Assembly (NCBI GenBank): GCA_013298165.1 | Contig: JAAFJU010000012.1 | Location: forward strand, 1 to 62,750 | Source of the DNA: Synechococcales cyanobacterium bin31.maxbin.ball.101 | GTDB taxonomy: Bacteria; Cyanobacteriota; Cyanobacteriia; Leptolyngbyales; Leptolyngbyaceae | Direction: 5' to 3' | Length of the DNA: 62,750 bases | In this document: positions 1 through 9,890 of the stretch, one piece after another | Layout: the number at the start of each line of letters is the position of its first letter | Numbering within the stretch: position 1 is the first letter of the stretch | Translations under genes and position numbers: made by a program | The notes under the pieces: generated by a model | What the model saw: the letters and a program-made list of their open reading frames with translations, nothing else | The model's database searches: none | What the model was told of the DNA's origin: nothing

Positions 1-1
1 T

Positions 2-2245
2 GAGAATTTTGCGGGGTGTCAGTTTAGTGTCTTTGAAGAAGCGGCAGGACAGACACAAGCCTATGCGCTGGCAACTCAAGCGCCGGAGGACGGTAGTTTA
101 GATTCGTGGCAATGGTATCCGGAACAGGCGGGGACCTATTCAGCACTCTATCCAAGAAGTTGGTATGAATATCGTCAGGTGTTTAAAGCGCAAATCACCT
201 GCGAACAGTTCTCTCCAATTATTGCCAATAATTATCAAGAAACGAGCTATCCAACCGCTTCCTTTCTCTGGACGGTTCATAATCCCACCGATGAACCGAT
301 TACTCTCAGTATTATGATGAGCTGGGAAAACCTAGCGGGTTGGTTTCTTAATACTGCAAAATCACCGAATATTCAGGTGCGGGATGATGGAAGTCCCTTC
401 TATGACTATGTTCCACGGATTAAACAAAGTCTTGGAAACTATAATCAATTGATTGGTGACGAGAGCAAGATTGGCATTGTGATGGGCAATGCTAGAAGCA
501 ATCTTGATATTGCCGGGGAAGGCGATGGTGAATGGTCGATCGCAACTCCTTTAAACCCTTTAAGTGAAACAACCTACAATACTCGATGGAATGCTGCGGG
601 TGATGGTTTAGATCTATGGCGATCGTTTTCCCAAGATGGTACGTTAAATAACCTGGATGATGAAACGCCCGCGATCAAGGCAGAGAGAATTGGGGGTGCG
701 ATCGCGGTGAAATTCACCATTCGTCCTGGGAAGACTCGCCAGATTCCGTTTATCTTGGCCTGGGATTTTCCGGTGATGGAATTTGCTCAAGGAGTGACGT
801 ATTTTAAGCGGTATACCGACTTCTTTGGACGTACAGGGACGAATGCCTGGACGATCGCAAAACAAGGACTCAAACGCTATAGCCTTTGGCGTGAGCAGAT
901 TATGGAATGGCAAGCGCCGATTGTGGATCGGGAGGATTTGCCGGACTGGTTTAAGATGGCGTTGATGAATGAGTTGTATGATTTGACCCAGGGATGTGCG
1001 TTGTGGAGTGCGGCGAGCGAGGATGATCCCGTTGGCCAATTTGCAGTTTTAGAATGTATTGATTATCGCTGGTATGAGAGTCTCGATGTTCGTCTCTATG
1101 GCTCATTCGGGTTATTGATGCTATGGCAAAAACTTGAAAAATCTGTGATGCTAGCGTTTGCTAGAGCGATTCCGATTCAAGACGATCGGACACGCAAGAT
1201 TGGCTACTATGCGACGATCGGACAGGAAAGTCCCGATGCTCTGCGCAAGGTGCGAGGGGCAACGCCACATGATCTCGGCGCACCGAATGAACATGTCTGG
1301 GAGAAGACGAATTATACGAGTTACCAAGACTGTAATCTCTGGAAAGATTTGGGTTCGGATTTTGTGTTGCAGGTGTATCGAGATTATTTACTAACGGGTG
1401 CGACGGATGTGGGGTTTCTTTCTGAATGCTGGGGAGCGATCGTGGAGACGTTGCATTATTTAAAGACGTTCGATCTCGATAACGACGGCCTTCCCGAAAA
1501 TAGCGGCGCACCGGATCAAACCTTTGATGATTGGCGGTTGAAGGGGGTGAGTGCTTACTGCGGTGGGCTTTGGATTGCGGCGTTGGAGGCGGCTTGTGCG
1601 ATCGGTCGGATTTTAAATCAAGACGTTGGTGTTTTTGAACAGTGGGCGGTGCAGTCTCGATCGGTTTACCAAACGCTGCTTTGGAATGGATCGTACTACC
1701 GCATTGATAGTGAGTCGGGTTCTGATGTGGTGATGGCGGATCAGCTTTGTGGGCAGTTCTATGCGCGATTGTTGAATTTGCCGGATGTTGTGCCGATTGA
1801 TTGCGCGAATACAGCTTTGAAGACGGTTTATGACGCTTGTTTTGTTAAGTTCAATGATTATCTCGCATCCGGTGGGGCGAGTGGGAATGATGGTCGGATT
1901 TCGGAGGGCGATCGGGTGTTGGGTAAGTCGAGGTTGCCGATCGGTGCTGCGAATGGAGTGAGGCCGACGGGGGAACCGGAGAATGCGAATTCGACGCATC
2001 CGTTGGAGGTTTGGACGGGGATTAATTTTGGGCTTTGTGCGTTTTTGGTGCAGTCTGGAATGGAGGTGGAGGCGATGACGATCGCGCGATCGGTGGTGTC
2101 GCAAATTTATGACAATGGGTTGCAGTTTCGGACGCCGGAGGCGATTACGGCAAATGCGACGTTCCGGGCTTGTCATTATTTGCGGGCGATGGCGATTTGG
2201 GGGATTTTTGGGGTGATGGAGGGAGGGTTTGGGGTGGAGGGGTGA
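2..2245 (+). CDS. GH116 family beta-glucosidase / glucosylceramidase-like (5' truncated by window)
   Basis: The reading frame is open from the window edge, so the true start lies outside; 747 residues are visible. The first part carries the GH116 beta-sandwich signature (SYPTASFLWTVHNPTDEPIT). The C-terminal alpha-barrel shows YESLDVRLYGS near 1075 and the acidic PDQTFDDW segment near 1510, followed by SAYCGGLWIAALEAA. In the family the second acidic motif supplies the general acid and the enzyme hydrolyses beta-glucosides or glucosylceramide by retention. No signal peptide can be judged because the N-terminus is missing. The last residues (GVMEGGFGVEG) come from a short tandem duplication. 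The next gene is convergent and unrelated. Confidence 0.85.
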   Translation, partial: ENFAGCQFSVFEEAAGQTQAYALATQAPEDGSLDSWQWYPEQAGTYSALYPRSWYEYRQVFKAQITCEQFSPIIANNYQETSYPTASFLWTVHNPTDEPITLSIMMSWENLAGWFLNTAKSPNIQVRDDGSPFYDYVPRIKQSLGNYNQLIGDESKIGIVMGNARSNLDIAGEGDGEWSIATPLNPLSETTYNTRWNAAGDGLDLWRSFSQDGTLNNLDDETPAIKAERIGGAIAVKFTIRPGKTRQIPFILAWDFPVMEFAQGVTYFKRYTDFFGRTGTNAWTIAKQGLKRYSLWREQIMEWQAPIVDREDLPDWFKMALMNELYDLTQGCALWSAASEDDPVGQFAVLECIDYRWYESLDVRLYGSFGLLMLWQKLEKSVMLAFARAIPIQDDRTRKIGYYATIGQESPDALRKVRGATPHDLGAPNEHVWEKTNYTSYQDCNLWKDLGSDFVLQVYRDYLLTGATDVGFLSECWGAIVETLHYLKTFDLDNDGLPENSGAPDQTFDDWRLKGVSAYCGGLWIAALEAACAIGRILNQDVGVFEQWAVQSRSVYQTLLWNGSYYRIDSESGSDVVMADQLCGQFYARLLNLPDVVPIDCANTALKTVYDACFVKFNDYLASGGASGNDGRISEGDRVLGKSRLPIGAANGVRPTGEPENANSTHPLEVWTGINFGLCAFLVQSGMEVEAMTIARSVVSQIYDNGLQFRTPEAITANATFRACHYLRAMAIWGIFGVMEGGFGVEG

Positions 2246-2263
2246 TGGAGGGAGGGTTTGGGG
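2212..2263. repeat. 29-bp tandem duplication at the 3' end of the GH116 gene
   Basis: The segment GGTGATGGAGGGAGGGTTTG occurs at 2212 and again at 2241. The second copy brings the TGA that ends the GH116 frame, so the last residues of that protein are repeat-derived. Confidence 0.7.
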
Positions 2264-2281
2264 CTGTGTGCCGTTGGGGTG

Positions 2282-2311
2282 GATGCGTTGCGTTGCTTAA
2301 CGCATCTTACA
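2282..2311. repeat. Dispersed palindromic repeat, copy 1
   Basis: GATGCGTT, a 7-base loop and TTAACGCATC form a hairpin followed by TTAC. The type is common in cyanobacterial genomes. It reaches into the stop codon of the ThiF-like gene on the minus strand and probably serves as the 3' end of that transcript. Copy 2 is at 6929. Confidence 0.7.
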
Positions 2312-2942
2312 GATCCTGGATGATGATGTCCTTGAGGGTGATCGATCGGTTTGTGCGATCGCCTGTTGCTAGAAACTGCGTTAGGATTTCGCAGGTGACT
2401 GCCACTGTCAGCATGACCAGGTTGCGCGCTAACGGATAATCACAAATATCCTCCTTCGCACTCGATGGCACCCGATAATCCTCATTCCAAATCACCTCCC
2501 CATAATCCGCCGCTAGACCCGCATGGAGACAGTTCACACCCGTCTGAAAACTGTAATCCTTAAGGATTTGGCGCGATGCACTGTTATCGAAGGCGTCAAT
2601 CACCAGATCGGCTCCTTTCAGCCACGTTGCTGCGTTCTCAACGGTGAGTCGTTGGGTATGCGTTGTGATTTTCGCGCCGATCGCCCGATAAAGCGCGTTT
2701 GCCAGCACTTTCGCTTTGAATCCACCAATGTCACTTTTGTAATACGGTTGCGTGGATAGGTTATGTTCTTCAATGCGATCGAAATCAATCACCGTTAGAT
2801 TCCCATAGCCCGCCCGCACCAGATTTTCCACGAGGTTCGCACCGATCGCTCCCGCGCCACAAACTGTAATCGCATAGGTGTCAATCTTCGCCATTAATTC
2901 GGGCGATCGATATTGCGTTTCATGATTCAATAATGCTGCCAT
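2307..2942 (-). CDS. ThiF/HesA-family E1-like adenylyltransferase
   Basis: The protein has 211 residues. A Rossmann nucleotide-binding start VCGAGAIGANLVENL (about residues 28-42) is followed by the acidic pair around TVIDFDRIEEHNLSTQ and the DAFDNSASRQ segment. All are diagnostic of ThiF/MoeB/E1 adenylating enzymes, which activate the C-terminal glycine of ubiquitin-like or sulfur-carrier proteins. Cysteines at NCLHAG and DICDYP are candidates for the thioester residue; no CxxC zinc pairs are seen, so it is short for a MoeB. It starts 5 bases after the 276-residue gene, so the two are probably cotranscribed. A 66-residue beta-grasp-like protein ending in glycine is encoded 3.5 kb upstream in the same block. 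Confidence 0.85.
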   Translation of the reverse strand: MAALLNHETQYRSPELMAKIDTYAITVCGAGAIGANLVENLVRAGYGNLTVIDFDRIEEHNLSTQPYYKSDIGGFKAKVLANALYRAIGAKITTHTQRLTVENAATWLKGADLVIDAFDNSASRQILKDYSFQTGVNCLHAGLAADYGEVIWNEDYRVPSSAKEDICDYPLARNLVMLTVAVTCEILTQFLATGDRTNRSITLKDIIIQDL

Positions 2943-2947
2943 ATTGA

Positions 2948-3778
2948 TTAATACTCCCGTTGTTCTACAACACCCACAAGCGATTGCAAATCGAAATCTT
3001 CATCGAGATCATCGAGACAGATTCCCGCATTCATCACCGTGAGATCCTGTTTAGAAATCGCACTTGTATGTTCCTCCCCATCCCCCGTCCGCCACTCCAC
3101 CGTCCAAAAATCACCCTTATCCTGAAACCGATCGAGCGACCCACCGCCCGTCTGAAGCGCCGATCGCAAGCGTCTCTCATCCTGTTTAGTAGAGAAATCC
3201 TGCGTCTGCTGACTGGCGAGATGATAAGCCGATCGCATTTCAGGTGTCAGTCCAGAAAACGCAAGTTTTTCGACAGGTGTATGGTTAGCGAATTGGGTCT
3301 GCAACTGCTCGGCAGCGATCGGATCGCTCAGTCGATCGATCGTCTCAAAGTAGAAGACCTTTCCTATCGATTGCGCTACCACCACATCAAACGGATTCCC
3401 TTCTGTCACTAGGTGTAGGGCGATCGGTTTTGCTGTCCCGAAGCGTTGACGCATATCAGATTCGTTGACTGGATAGGCAAGCCAAGTTTGATTCTTCAGT
3501 CGATGACTTAAGCGAAGGCGAAGGGTTCGTGCATTTTTAAAATAAGCATCCACTTGCCAAAGTTCTGCGGTTTTCGTTAGCATTGCCACTTTTGTATCCA
3601 CAGGCTGAAAAATTCCCCACCCCTCAAAGTTCCGGTCTTTTGGCGTGAAGGTATAAATCATGCCTTGAATGCGGGTTCGGATCTGGCTAGACTTCAGGCA
3701 GGGGGCGAGGAAGGGCGGGAGGTTGGACTCTTGGTGGGCGATCGATCGAAGGAGATCTTGAATATTAAATTGCGTCAC
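2948..3778 (-). CDS. Conserved protein of unknown function, paired with the E1-like gene
   Basis: The 276-residue protein is soluble, with no membrane segment or recognisable catalytic motif. It begins MTQFNIQDLLRSIAHQE and has a charged C-terminus rich in Asp and Glu (CLDDLDEDFDLQS). Its stop lies 5 bases before the ATG of the E1-like gene, so translation is probably coupled. In E1-like operons the neighbour is often an E2-like, JAB or substrate-binding protein. I see no E2 catalytic Cys context and no JAMM motif, so I assign no function. The start ATG is followed downstream by no better candidate. Confidence 0.75.
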   Translation of the reverse strand: MTQFNIQDLLRSIAHQESNLPPFLAPCLKSSQIRTRIQGMIYTFTPKDRNFEGWGIFQPVDTKVAMLTKTAELWQVDAYFKNARTLRLRLSHRLKNQTWLAYPVNESDMRQRFGTAKPIALHLVTEGNPFDVVVAQSIGKVFYFETIDRLSDPIAAEQLQTQFANHTPVEKLAFSGLTPEMRSAYHLASQQTQDFSTKQDERRLRSALQTGGGSLDRFQDKGDFWTVEWRTGDGEEHTSAISKQDLTVMNAGICLDDLDEDFDLQSLVGVVEQREY

Positions 3779-3797
3779 AAATCATCCCCCGTTCTTG

Positions 3798-4088
3798 TTA
3801 AATCGGTCTATTTTCCCTGCCCTGATAAACGCGCAAAATGACAACTTCATCGTCGAGAATGGCGTAGTGCAACACAAATCCTGATTTCCCGAATGAAATA
3901 ATCAATTTCCGTAAGCCGATCGCGTCTCCCACGGCAGTTCCGCGTTTTGGAAACTGTTGAAGGCTTTCGCCAGTTTTAACAATGTGCTGAATTGTTTTTG
4001 CGGCGATCGTAGGGGAATAGGCTTCGAGAAATTGATAATGTCGATCCAAATCGGCTTTTGCTGTGGGTGTCCAAACGACAATGCTCAT
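3798..4088 (-). CDS. RelE/ParE-family toxin
   Basis: The 96-residue protein has the ParE pattern: an N-terminal VVWTPTAKADLDRHYQFLE helix pair, FPKRGTAVG, then RKLIISFGKSGFVLHYAILDDEVVILRVYQGRENRP, whose beta strands and final Arg match the fold. ParE members poison gyrase and RelE members cut ribosome-bound mRNA; the sequence alone does not decide. It overlaps the upstream antitoxin by ATGA (4085-4088), the usual coupling of these pairs. The cassette splits the 276 aa/E1-like genes from the Ro-like gene and may have been inserted there. Confidence 0.88.
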   Translation of the reverse strand: MSIVVWTPTAKADLDRHYQFLEAYSPTIAAKTIQHIVKTGESLQQFPKRGTAVGDAIGLRKLIISFGKSGFVLHYAILDDEVVILRVYQGRENRPI

Positions 4089-4408
4089 GGTTCACCGTCA
4101 TGGCTTAATGAGTCTGCCCACTGTTGCATCGATTCTTGGGAAAACGATTGTCCAGTCTCTTGGTATTGCTTCAAAGCTGCCATGCTTCCTGCAATCATTT
4201 CCGCTTCCGAGAGAGGACGAAATTCCCCTTCCGTTGTGATATCACCCCATTCCAACTCGGCTGATCCATCATCGGTCAGTGACTGCTGAAACCCTTCCAA
4301 ATCACTATCAGTCTCCAAAAGCCATTGGACGACCAAACTTTTGACTCGATCGCCAGAGAGTGCTTGTAAATGTTCTGCAACTTGCATTCTGAGCGCTGAG
4401 GTTGCCAT
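4085..4408 (-). CDS. Antitoxin partner of the ParE-type toxin
   Basis: The 107-residue acidic protein starts ATSALRMQVAEHLQALSG and continues with SLVVQWLLETDSD, then an acidic linker and a C-terminal helical tail (MIAGSMAALKQYQETGQ). A helical N-terminus with a flexible toxin-binding tail is what a ParD-like antitoxin needs, though no ribbon-helix-helix pattern is certain. It precedes the toxin and overlaps it by four bases. Such antitoxins normally repress their own promoter, but I see no clear operator upstream. Confidence 0.7.
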   Translation of the reverse strand: MATSALRMQVAEHLQALSGDRVKSLVVQWLLETDSDLEGFQQSLTDDGSAELEWGDITTEGEFRPLSEAEMIAGSMAALKQYQETGQSFSQESMQQWADSLSHDGEP

Positions 4409-4479
4409 GGGGATACGACATGAAAGAACTGGATATCTTGCTCTATTTTAGCAGAGCCGAAAACCAATGGGATCATCGA

Positions 4480-4530
4480 TTTTGGACCTTGGAGTTTTAA
4501 ATCCAAAATCCAAAATCGCCAATCTAAAAT
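4480..4530. repeat. AATCCAAAATC-type dispersed repeat
   Basis: The gap between antitoxin and Ro-like genes holds the ATTTTGGA / ATCCAAAATCCAAAATC type of short repeat, with partial inverted symmetry. A similar stretch lies at 55679-55713. It contains no gene. Confidence 0.6.
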
Positions 4531-4534
4531 CCGC

Positions 4535-6172
<1,638 letters not shown>

Positions 6173-6187
6173 CTAATGATTAGAGAG

Positions 6188-6275
6188 GCGATCGCGCAAG
6201 TTGAGAGAGCATTTAACTAGGTGTTTCCTTAACAGGGAAGTGTGTAAGCTCTGTCGATTAGGGCGCGACGATCGC
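6188..6275 (-). ncRNA. Y-RNA-like element A (short form)
   Basis: On the minus strand the ends GCGATC-GTC-GCGC and GCGC-GATCGC pair with a 3-base bulge. An asymmetric internal loop follows (CCTAATC opposite AACTT), then a second helix GACAGAGC / GCTCTCTC with one mismatch. The tip is about 37 bases with only a small hairpin and no tRNA-like module. Loop and inner helix match elements B, C and D. The outer stem contains a HIP1 octamer, itself palindromic, so the outer pairing alone would be weak evidence. It lies just upstream of the Ro-like gene. Confidence 0.6.
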
Positions 6276-6290
6276 AACTTGAAAACGGGT

Positions 6291-6475
6291 ATTCGTGCAA
6301 GTTCGGAAAGCTTGTTGTACGTTACGTCCGCTCTTACCCCTTGCGGGGCAGTGGGCACATCGATCGCAATCTCGTAACCGAGACTGTGATCCATTCACGA
6401 TGAGTCGGTCGCCCGACTGTAGTTACCTTAGGAACGTTATCTGGGTATGTAGGCTTTCAAGGTTGGGGCACGAAA
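6291..6475 (-). ncRNA. Y-RNA-like element B (long form with multibranched tip)
   Basis: TTCGTGC (6474-6468) pairs with GCACGAA (6298-6292). An internal loop (CCCAACCTT opposite GAACTT) leads to the helix GAAAGC / GCTTTC. The enclosed 140 bases contain three more hairpins: CCCC/GGGG closed by GCAA (6337-6348), a 12-base-pair stem with one mismatch at 6363-6390, and AGTCGG/CCGACT closed by GCGA (6403-6418). Two loops are GNRA tetraloops. No tRNA cloverleaf is obvious. It ends 6 bases from the stop of the 66-residue gene, so it could be cut from the same transcript. Confidence 0.65.
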
Positions 6476-6480
6476 GATGT

Positions 6481-6863
<383 letters not shown>

Positions 6864-6926
6864 GAGTTATTGTGCGATCGACGTTCTGGTTATGCAGGGG
6901 CGATCGTTTTTTTAGGTGGGCGGGGT

Positions 6927-6957
6927 GATACGTTGCTTCGCTTAACGTATCTTACGG
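6927..6957. repeat. Dispersed palindromic repeat, copy 2
   Basis: GATACGTT, a short GCTTCGC loop and AACGTATC form an 8-pair hairpin followed by TTAC, the same family as the copy at 2282. It supplies the stop codon and last residues (KIR) of the 237-residue protein on the minus strand. Confidence 0.7.
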
Positions 6958-7655
6958 TTGATTTCCCGTTTGTTGCATTGCCGTTTGGCGATCGCATAGC
7001 GAGAACCGGGCGCGTGGACCATCTCTTTTTTGACCGCATCCCAGACGGGTTCTGCGGGCGCTTGGGCGAGGGTGATGTGATACCACTGGTCATCGATCTT
7101 TTGATAGTGGTGATCCCGATCGATCGCAAGATAGTCCTTTCGGGTGGGTTTATAACTAGGTGGTTTAAACCCGTTGACCGTGCAAGAGGGGGATGCCAAA
7201 CACAGGATGCCAGTTTCGGGATGAACGTAGAATTCATCGTCGTGACGGCTTCCGAGGATTGCCGATCGCCAGGAATATCGCTGGTGGGCTTTCCGATGGG
7301 GCACGTTATCAATCATTTCAACATGTTCGATGACGTAATCGCTTACATGATCCAGAACATGTCGTCCTGCCATAGTGTTGGCATCCAGTCGAGTATTGAG
7401 TTCGCTGTGGACTTCGTTCCAAGGTTTCCCAACTTTCGATCGCAGCAATCGCTTGATTGGATTGAGATGATCGTTGAGATATTTAGTCTTGTGATACGGT
7501 TTGATGAAATAAGCGTTGAATGGACCTTCACCATCGATCGCATCTTGGGTGAGTTTGTACAGCGCTTTCTTATATCCCGTCACTTTCTTTAAACTGATTC
7601 GCATTCCGCGTCGCGGACGTTCGATTACGATTTCACTGAGACGATGTTCGCTCAT
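6942..7655 (-). CDS. Conserved protein of unknown function in the Ro locus
   Basis: The 237-residue basic protein has a central motif RSKVGKPWNEVHSELN, RHVLDHVSDYVIEHVEM and GRSHDDEFYVHPETG-like text, rich in His and charged residues. I know no function for it. No membrane segment, P-loop or nuclease motif is evident, although the His/Asp-rich centre and basic ends would suit an RNA-binding protein. It is encoded between a palindromic operator-like site and Y-RNA-like element C. The ATG at 7655 has only a weak AGG upstream, and a 22-codon leader frame precedes it. Confidence 0.75.
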   Translation of the reverse strand: MSEHRLSEIVIERPRRGMRISLKKVTGYKKALYKLTQDAIDGEGPFNAYFIKPYHKTKYLNDHLNPIKRLLRSKVGKPWNEVHSELNTRLDANTMAGRHVLDHVSDYVIEHVEMIDNVPHRKAHQRYSWRSAILGSRHDDEFYVHPETGILCLASPSCTVNGFKPPSYKPTRKDYLAIDRDHHYQKIDDQWYHITLAQAPAEPVWDAVKKEMVHAPGSRYAIAKRQCNKREINRKIR

Positions 7656-7680
7656 GCTTTACCTATTGCTTGATTAACAG

Positions 7681-7749
7681 TCACGGAGCCTGTGCAGTTG
7701 TGCGCTCCGGGAGGGCGTTGGAATAAGTCAAAGTAAACTCAAGGAACAT
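7681..7749 (-). CDS. Possible 22-residue leader peptide
   Basis: An ATG with AGGAGG eight bases upstream opens MFLEFTLTYSNALPERTTAQAP and stops 25 bases before the 237-residue gene, whose own ribosome-binding site is weak. The strong site in front of a short frame suggests a leader peptide or translational coupling. The peptide shows no runs of one amino acid, so attenuation is not supported. Confidence 0.35.
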   Translation of the reverse strand: MFLEFTLTYSNALPERTTAQAP

Positions 7750-7785
7750 GGCGAAAACCTCCTGGGACTGTGTAGTGGTGTCTGT

Positions 7786-7812
7786 ATTATCAATGTAATA
7801 CATGTATTACAA
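7786..7812 (-). promoter_or_regulatory. Palindromic operator within a candidate promoter
   Basis: TGTAATACATGTATTACA (7794-7811) is a perfect 18-base palindrome. On the minus strand TTGTAA (7812-7807) and GATAAT (7791-7786) could be -35 and -10 boxes at a short 15-base spacing, with the palindrome filling the spacer. It would control the leader, the 237-residue gene, the Y-RNA-like elements and perhaps the Ro gene. Confidence 0.6.
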
Positions 7813-7827
7813 GATGGCAAGACCTTT

Positions 7828-8121
7828 TCAAAAATTGGTTTGGATCGACTCCAAGCCGATCGCCCCCGACACCAATTTCTCCTTGGTTGCCTTCGAGCAT
7901 TTCTTCAGCCGTAACTCTAGACGAGAGGCGTCTGATTTGGTGCCGACTTCGGTGGTAAAGACAAGTTCGAGGGGGGCTTTTCCGCGTAGATATTTGGCGC
8001 ATTTTTTGCCTTGGCTTTGATGCTCGGCAAAGCGACGATCGAGATCGATCGTAATCCCCGTGTACAACGAGTTGTCCACACAGCGAATCATGTAGAGAAA
8101 CCACGTTGGTTTGATCTTCAT
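7828..8121 (-). CDS. GIY-YIG nuclease-domain protein
   Basis: The 97-residue protein is a minimal GIY-YIG domain. WFLYMIRCVDNSLYTGIT carries the variant GIY and YTG strands, followed by DLDRRFAEHQ with the conserved Arg and a KKCAKYLRGKAPLELVF strand. Stand-alone members (YhbQ/UvrC-N class) are small nucleases; substrates of most are unknown. Its ATG overlaps the stop of the upstream RlaP-like gene (ATGA, 8118-8121), so it belongs to that operon and may trim nucleic-acid ends for the same pathway. Confidence 0.88.
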   Translation of the reverse strand: MKIKPTWFLYMIRCVDNSLYTGITIDLDRRFAEHQSQGKKCAKYLRGKAPLELVFTTEVGTKSDASRLELRLKKCSKATKEKLVSGAIGLESIQTNF

Positions 8122-8879
8122 GGATTCAGGCGGGTGCGGACGAGGAGGTCGTTGAGGGCGGGTTCGGCGGTGGGATCGGTGGGGAGATGGCTCCGATCGC
8201 GTTCCAATTCCAATTCTGCTAGTAATCGAGTGAATACTTTCTCGTGGAATTCGAGATCGATCGTACCTGTTTCACTTTTCTCAGCTCCCGCAATCTTAAT
8301 CGCGATTAGGTTATCAATCCCTTCTAATCCAAACTTTTGATTGAGTTTGACTAAATTGGGTTCAATTTCTCCGGTTTGCATTAGGTGGATACCTGTAAGC
8401 AAAACACGGTACACGTAGAGCAAAGGCTTGACCCGTAAGGGATTTTGTTTGCTAAACAGCCGCCATTCGGTTTGGGCAAAGCCGAGGTAATGGTGGCTGT
8501 GGTAGCGGGTGATGCAGGCGGGGGCGATCGCGCAGAGTTCCTCGTGAATGGGGGTGCTGTGCAGGACGATCGGTGACAACAGTTGCTCTAGAACGTAGCC
8601 ATTTTTCTTGAGCATGAGACCCATGAATTTTTTCAAGTCATGGGTAACGAGATCAAGTTCGAGTGTGGGAAAGTTTCGGCTGGTTTCGATCGTTTCTTTG
8701 CCAGGATTAAGTCCGACAATGGTTTCGATCGGTAGGATGTGAACGCCGCGCAGATCGTAGTCGGAATCCGGGGAGGGGAATCCGTAGATGTGCGAGCCGC
8801 TGAGGGTTGCGAAGGCGAGTGGGTAGGGCTGCGCGGCGATGATGTCCTTCAGTTGGGTGGTGATTTTTGGGTCTAGCAT
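8118..8879 (-). CDS. RlaP-like polymerase-beta nucleotidyltransferase (second copy)
   Basis: The 253-residue protein has the signature GSHIYGFPSPDSDYDLRGV: a Gly-Ser helix start, then catalytic Asp40 and Asp42. A third acidic candidate lies in LELDLVTHDLKKF, and the Arg after the acidic pair is typical of the RlaP family (RNA-repair-associated polymerase-beta). Members occur beside RNA ligases and Ro proteins and are thought to add nucleotides to RNA ends, though their chemistry is little studied. Sixteen bases separate it from the first copy and it overlaps the GIY-YIG gene. The C-terminal half is helical (YRVLLTGIHLMQTGEIEPNL). Confidence 0.85.
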   Translation of the reverse strand: MLDPKITTQLKDIIAAQPYPLAFATLSGSHIYGFPSPDSDYDLRGVHILPIETIVGLNPGKETIETSRNFPTLELDLVTHDLKKFMGLMLKKNGYVLEQLLSPIVLHSTPIHEELCAIAPACITRYHSHHYLGFAQTEWRLFSKQNPLRVKPLLYVYRVLLTGIHLMQTGEIEPNLVKLNQKFGLEGIDNLIAIKIAGAEKSETGTIDLEFHEKVFTRLLAELELERDRSHLPTDPTAEPALNDLLVRTRLNP

Positions 8880-8895
8880 GGCTTTTTAGGATGGC

Positions 8896-9798
8896 TTAGG
8901 TCATTGTACGACGTGCGTTTAGCAGAAATGCGTTGGCTTGATCGTAGTCGGGACGATCGGGCAGGGTGGTTTGCGTGAAGGCGCGATCGAATTCTTCATG
9001 CAGTTGCAAGCGCCATGCGTTTACGTCTTCCCAGGAGGTTTGCTTATATTTGATATTGAGCAATGCTTCACGGTGCTGATCGATTTGCACCGGGACGAAG
9101 CCTTCGCGCAGGATGGTGATGCCGGATAACAGCAACCGAATCAGGTGCATGGCGTGTTTGGGTCTGACGCTGCCTTGGTTTCGGAGATCTTGTTCCATCT
9201 TTTTGAATTGGGATAGAACGTAGCTGTTATAGGTTTGGTAAATCAGTTTCGACAGGAAGATCGATCGAATGTCCAATAGTTCCTGGGCGATCGGATGACA
9301 GATTTCCACCAGTGGCGAGTACAAACATTCCAACACATTCGGATTCGCTTTGAGACACAGGACGAGAAACTTTTGCAATTCCCAAAAGCATTCCTGAGCT
9401 TCGTCATTTTCCAATTGTTCCGGCACACCATAAAGCGACCAGTGTAGGTCGGCGGGTGGCAGGTAGATGCCTCGGCGATCGGTGTCGGAGTTTTCGTCGT
9501 CGAGTCCGTAGGCGCGGGAGCCGATGATGACGCGGTAGATGACGTGATCGTCGAGTTTGCGATCGATCAGCGGCGTGATCAGTCCTTCGGATTGGAATTG
9601 TTTACGAATGCTGAATTCGTGGCGTTTGAGCGGGACGATCGCTCCTGTGGGGAGTTGGATGTGATAAGTGTGGTTGCCGTCGGTGGGGATTTGGATGATG
9701 GTGCCGACGCTGCCTTTGGGGGATTGGGTTTCGATTTGGGTGACGACTTGGGTGCCGATCGGGACGATGAGGTTGATTTGGGCTTGTGTGTGAGTCAT
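8896..9798 (-). CDS. RlaP-like polymerase-beta nucleotidyltransferase (first copy, with N-terminal beta domain)
   Basis: I start at ATG 9798 (MTHTQAQ), with AGGT upstream, rather than at an upstream in-frame codon; this gives 300 residues. Residues 10-65 look like a small beta barrel (VPIGTQVVTQIE, GSVGTIIQIPT, YHIQLPTGAIVPL), possibly nucleic-acid binding. Residues 90-110 carry IIGSRAYGLDDENSDTDRRG with catalytic Asp105 and Asp107. The remainder matches the second copy (MHLIRLLLSGITILREG). The two are diverged tandem paralogues, only one with the extra domain, suggesting different RNA substrates. Confidence 0.85.
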   Translation of the reverse strand: MTHTQAQINLIVPIGTQVVTQIETQSPKGSVGTIIQIPTDGNHTYHIQLPTGAIVPLKRHEFSIRKQFQSEGLITPLIDRKLDDHVIYRVIIGSRAYGLDDENSDTDRRGIYLPPADLHWSLYGVPEQLENDEAQECFWELQKFLVLCLKANPNVLECLYSPLVEICHPIAQELLDIRSIFLSKLIYQTYNSYVLSQFKKMEQDLRNQGSVRPKHAMHLIRLLLSGITILREGFVPVQIDQHREALLNIKYKQTSWEDVNAWRLQLHEEFDRAFTQTTLPDRPDYDQANAFLLNARRTMT

Positions 9799-9890
9799 GA
9801 TTGACCTCGCGAAGTTGAATGACGGGTGATGACGGCAGAATTTGTTATAGTCAATATGCCCACCGCATCGTTGCATGGAGCTTTCTCGTC

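Noticed and set aside
2170-2439. 89-codon plus-strand frame after the GH116 gene
   Set aside because: It overlaps the GH116 end, the dispersed repeat and the antisense of the E1-like gene; its translation is low complexity.
2307-2942. PRTRC-system ThiF protein, with the full PRTRC gene set
   Set aside because: Only the E1-like gene fits; no ParB-like, PRTRC A-F order or JAB protein is present in the window.
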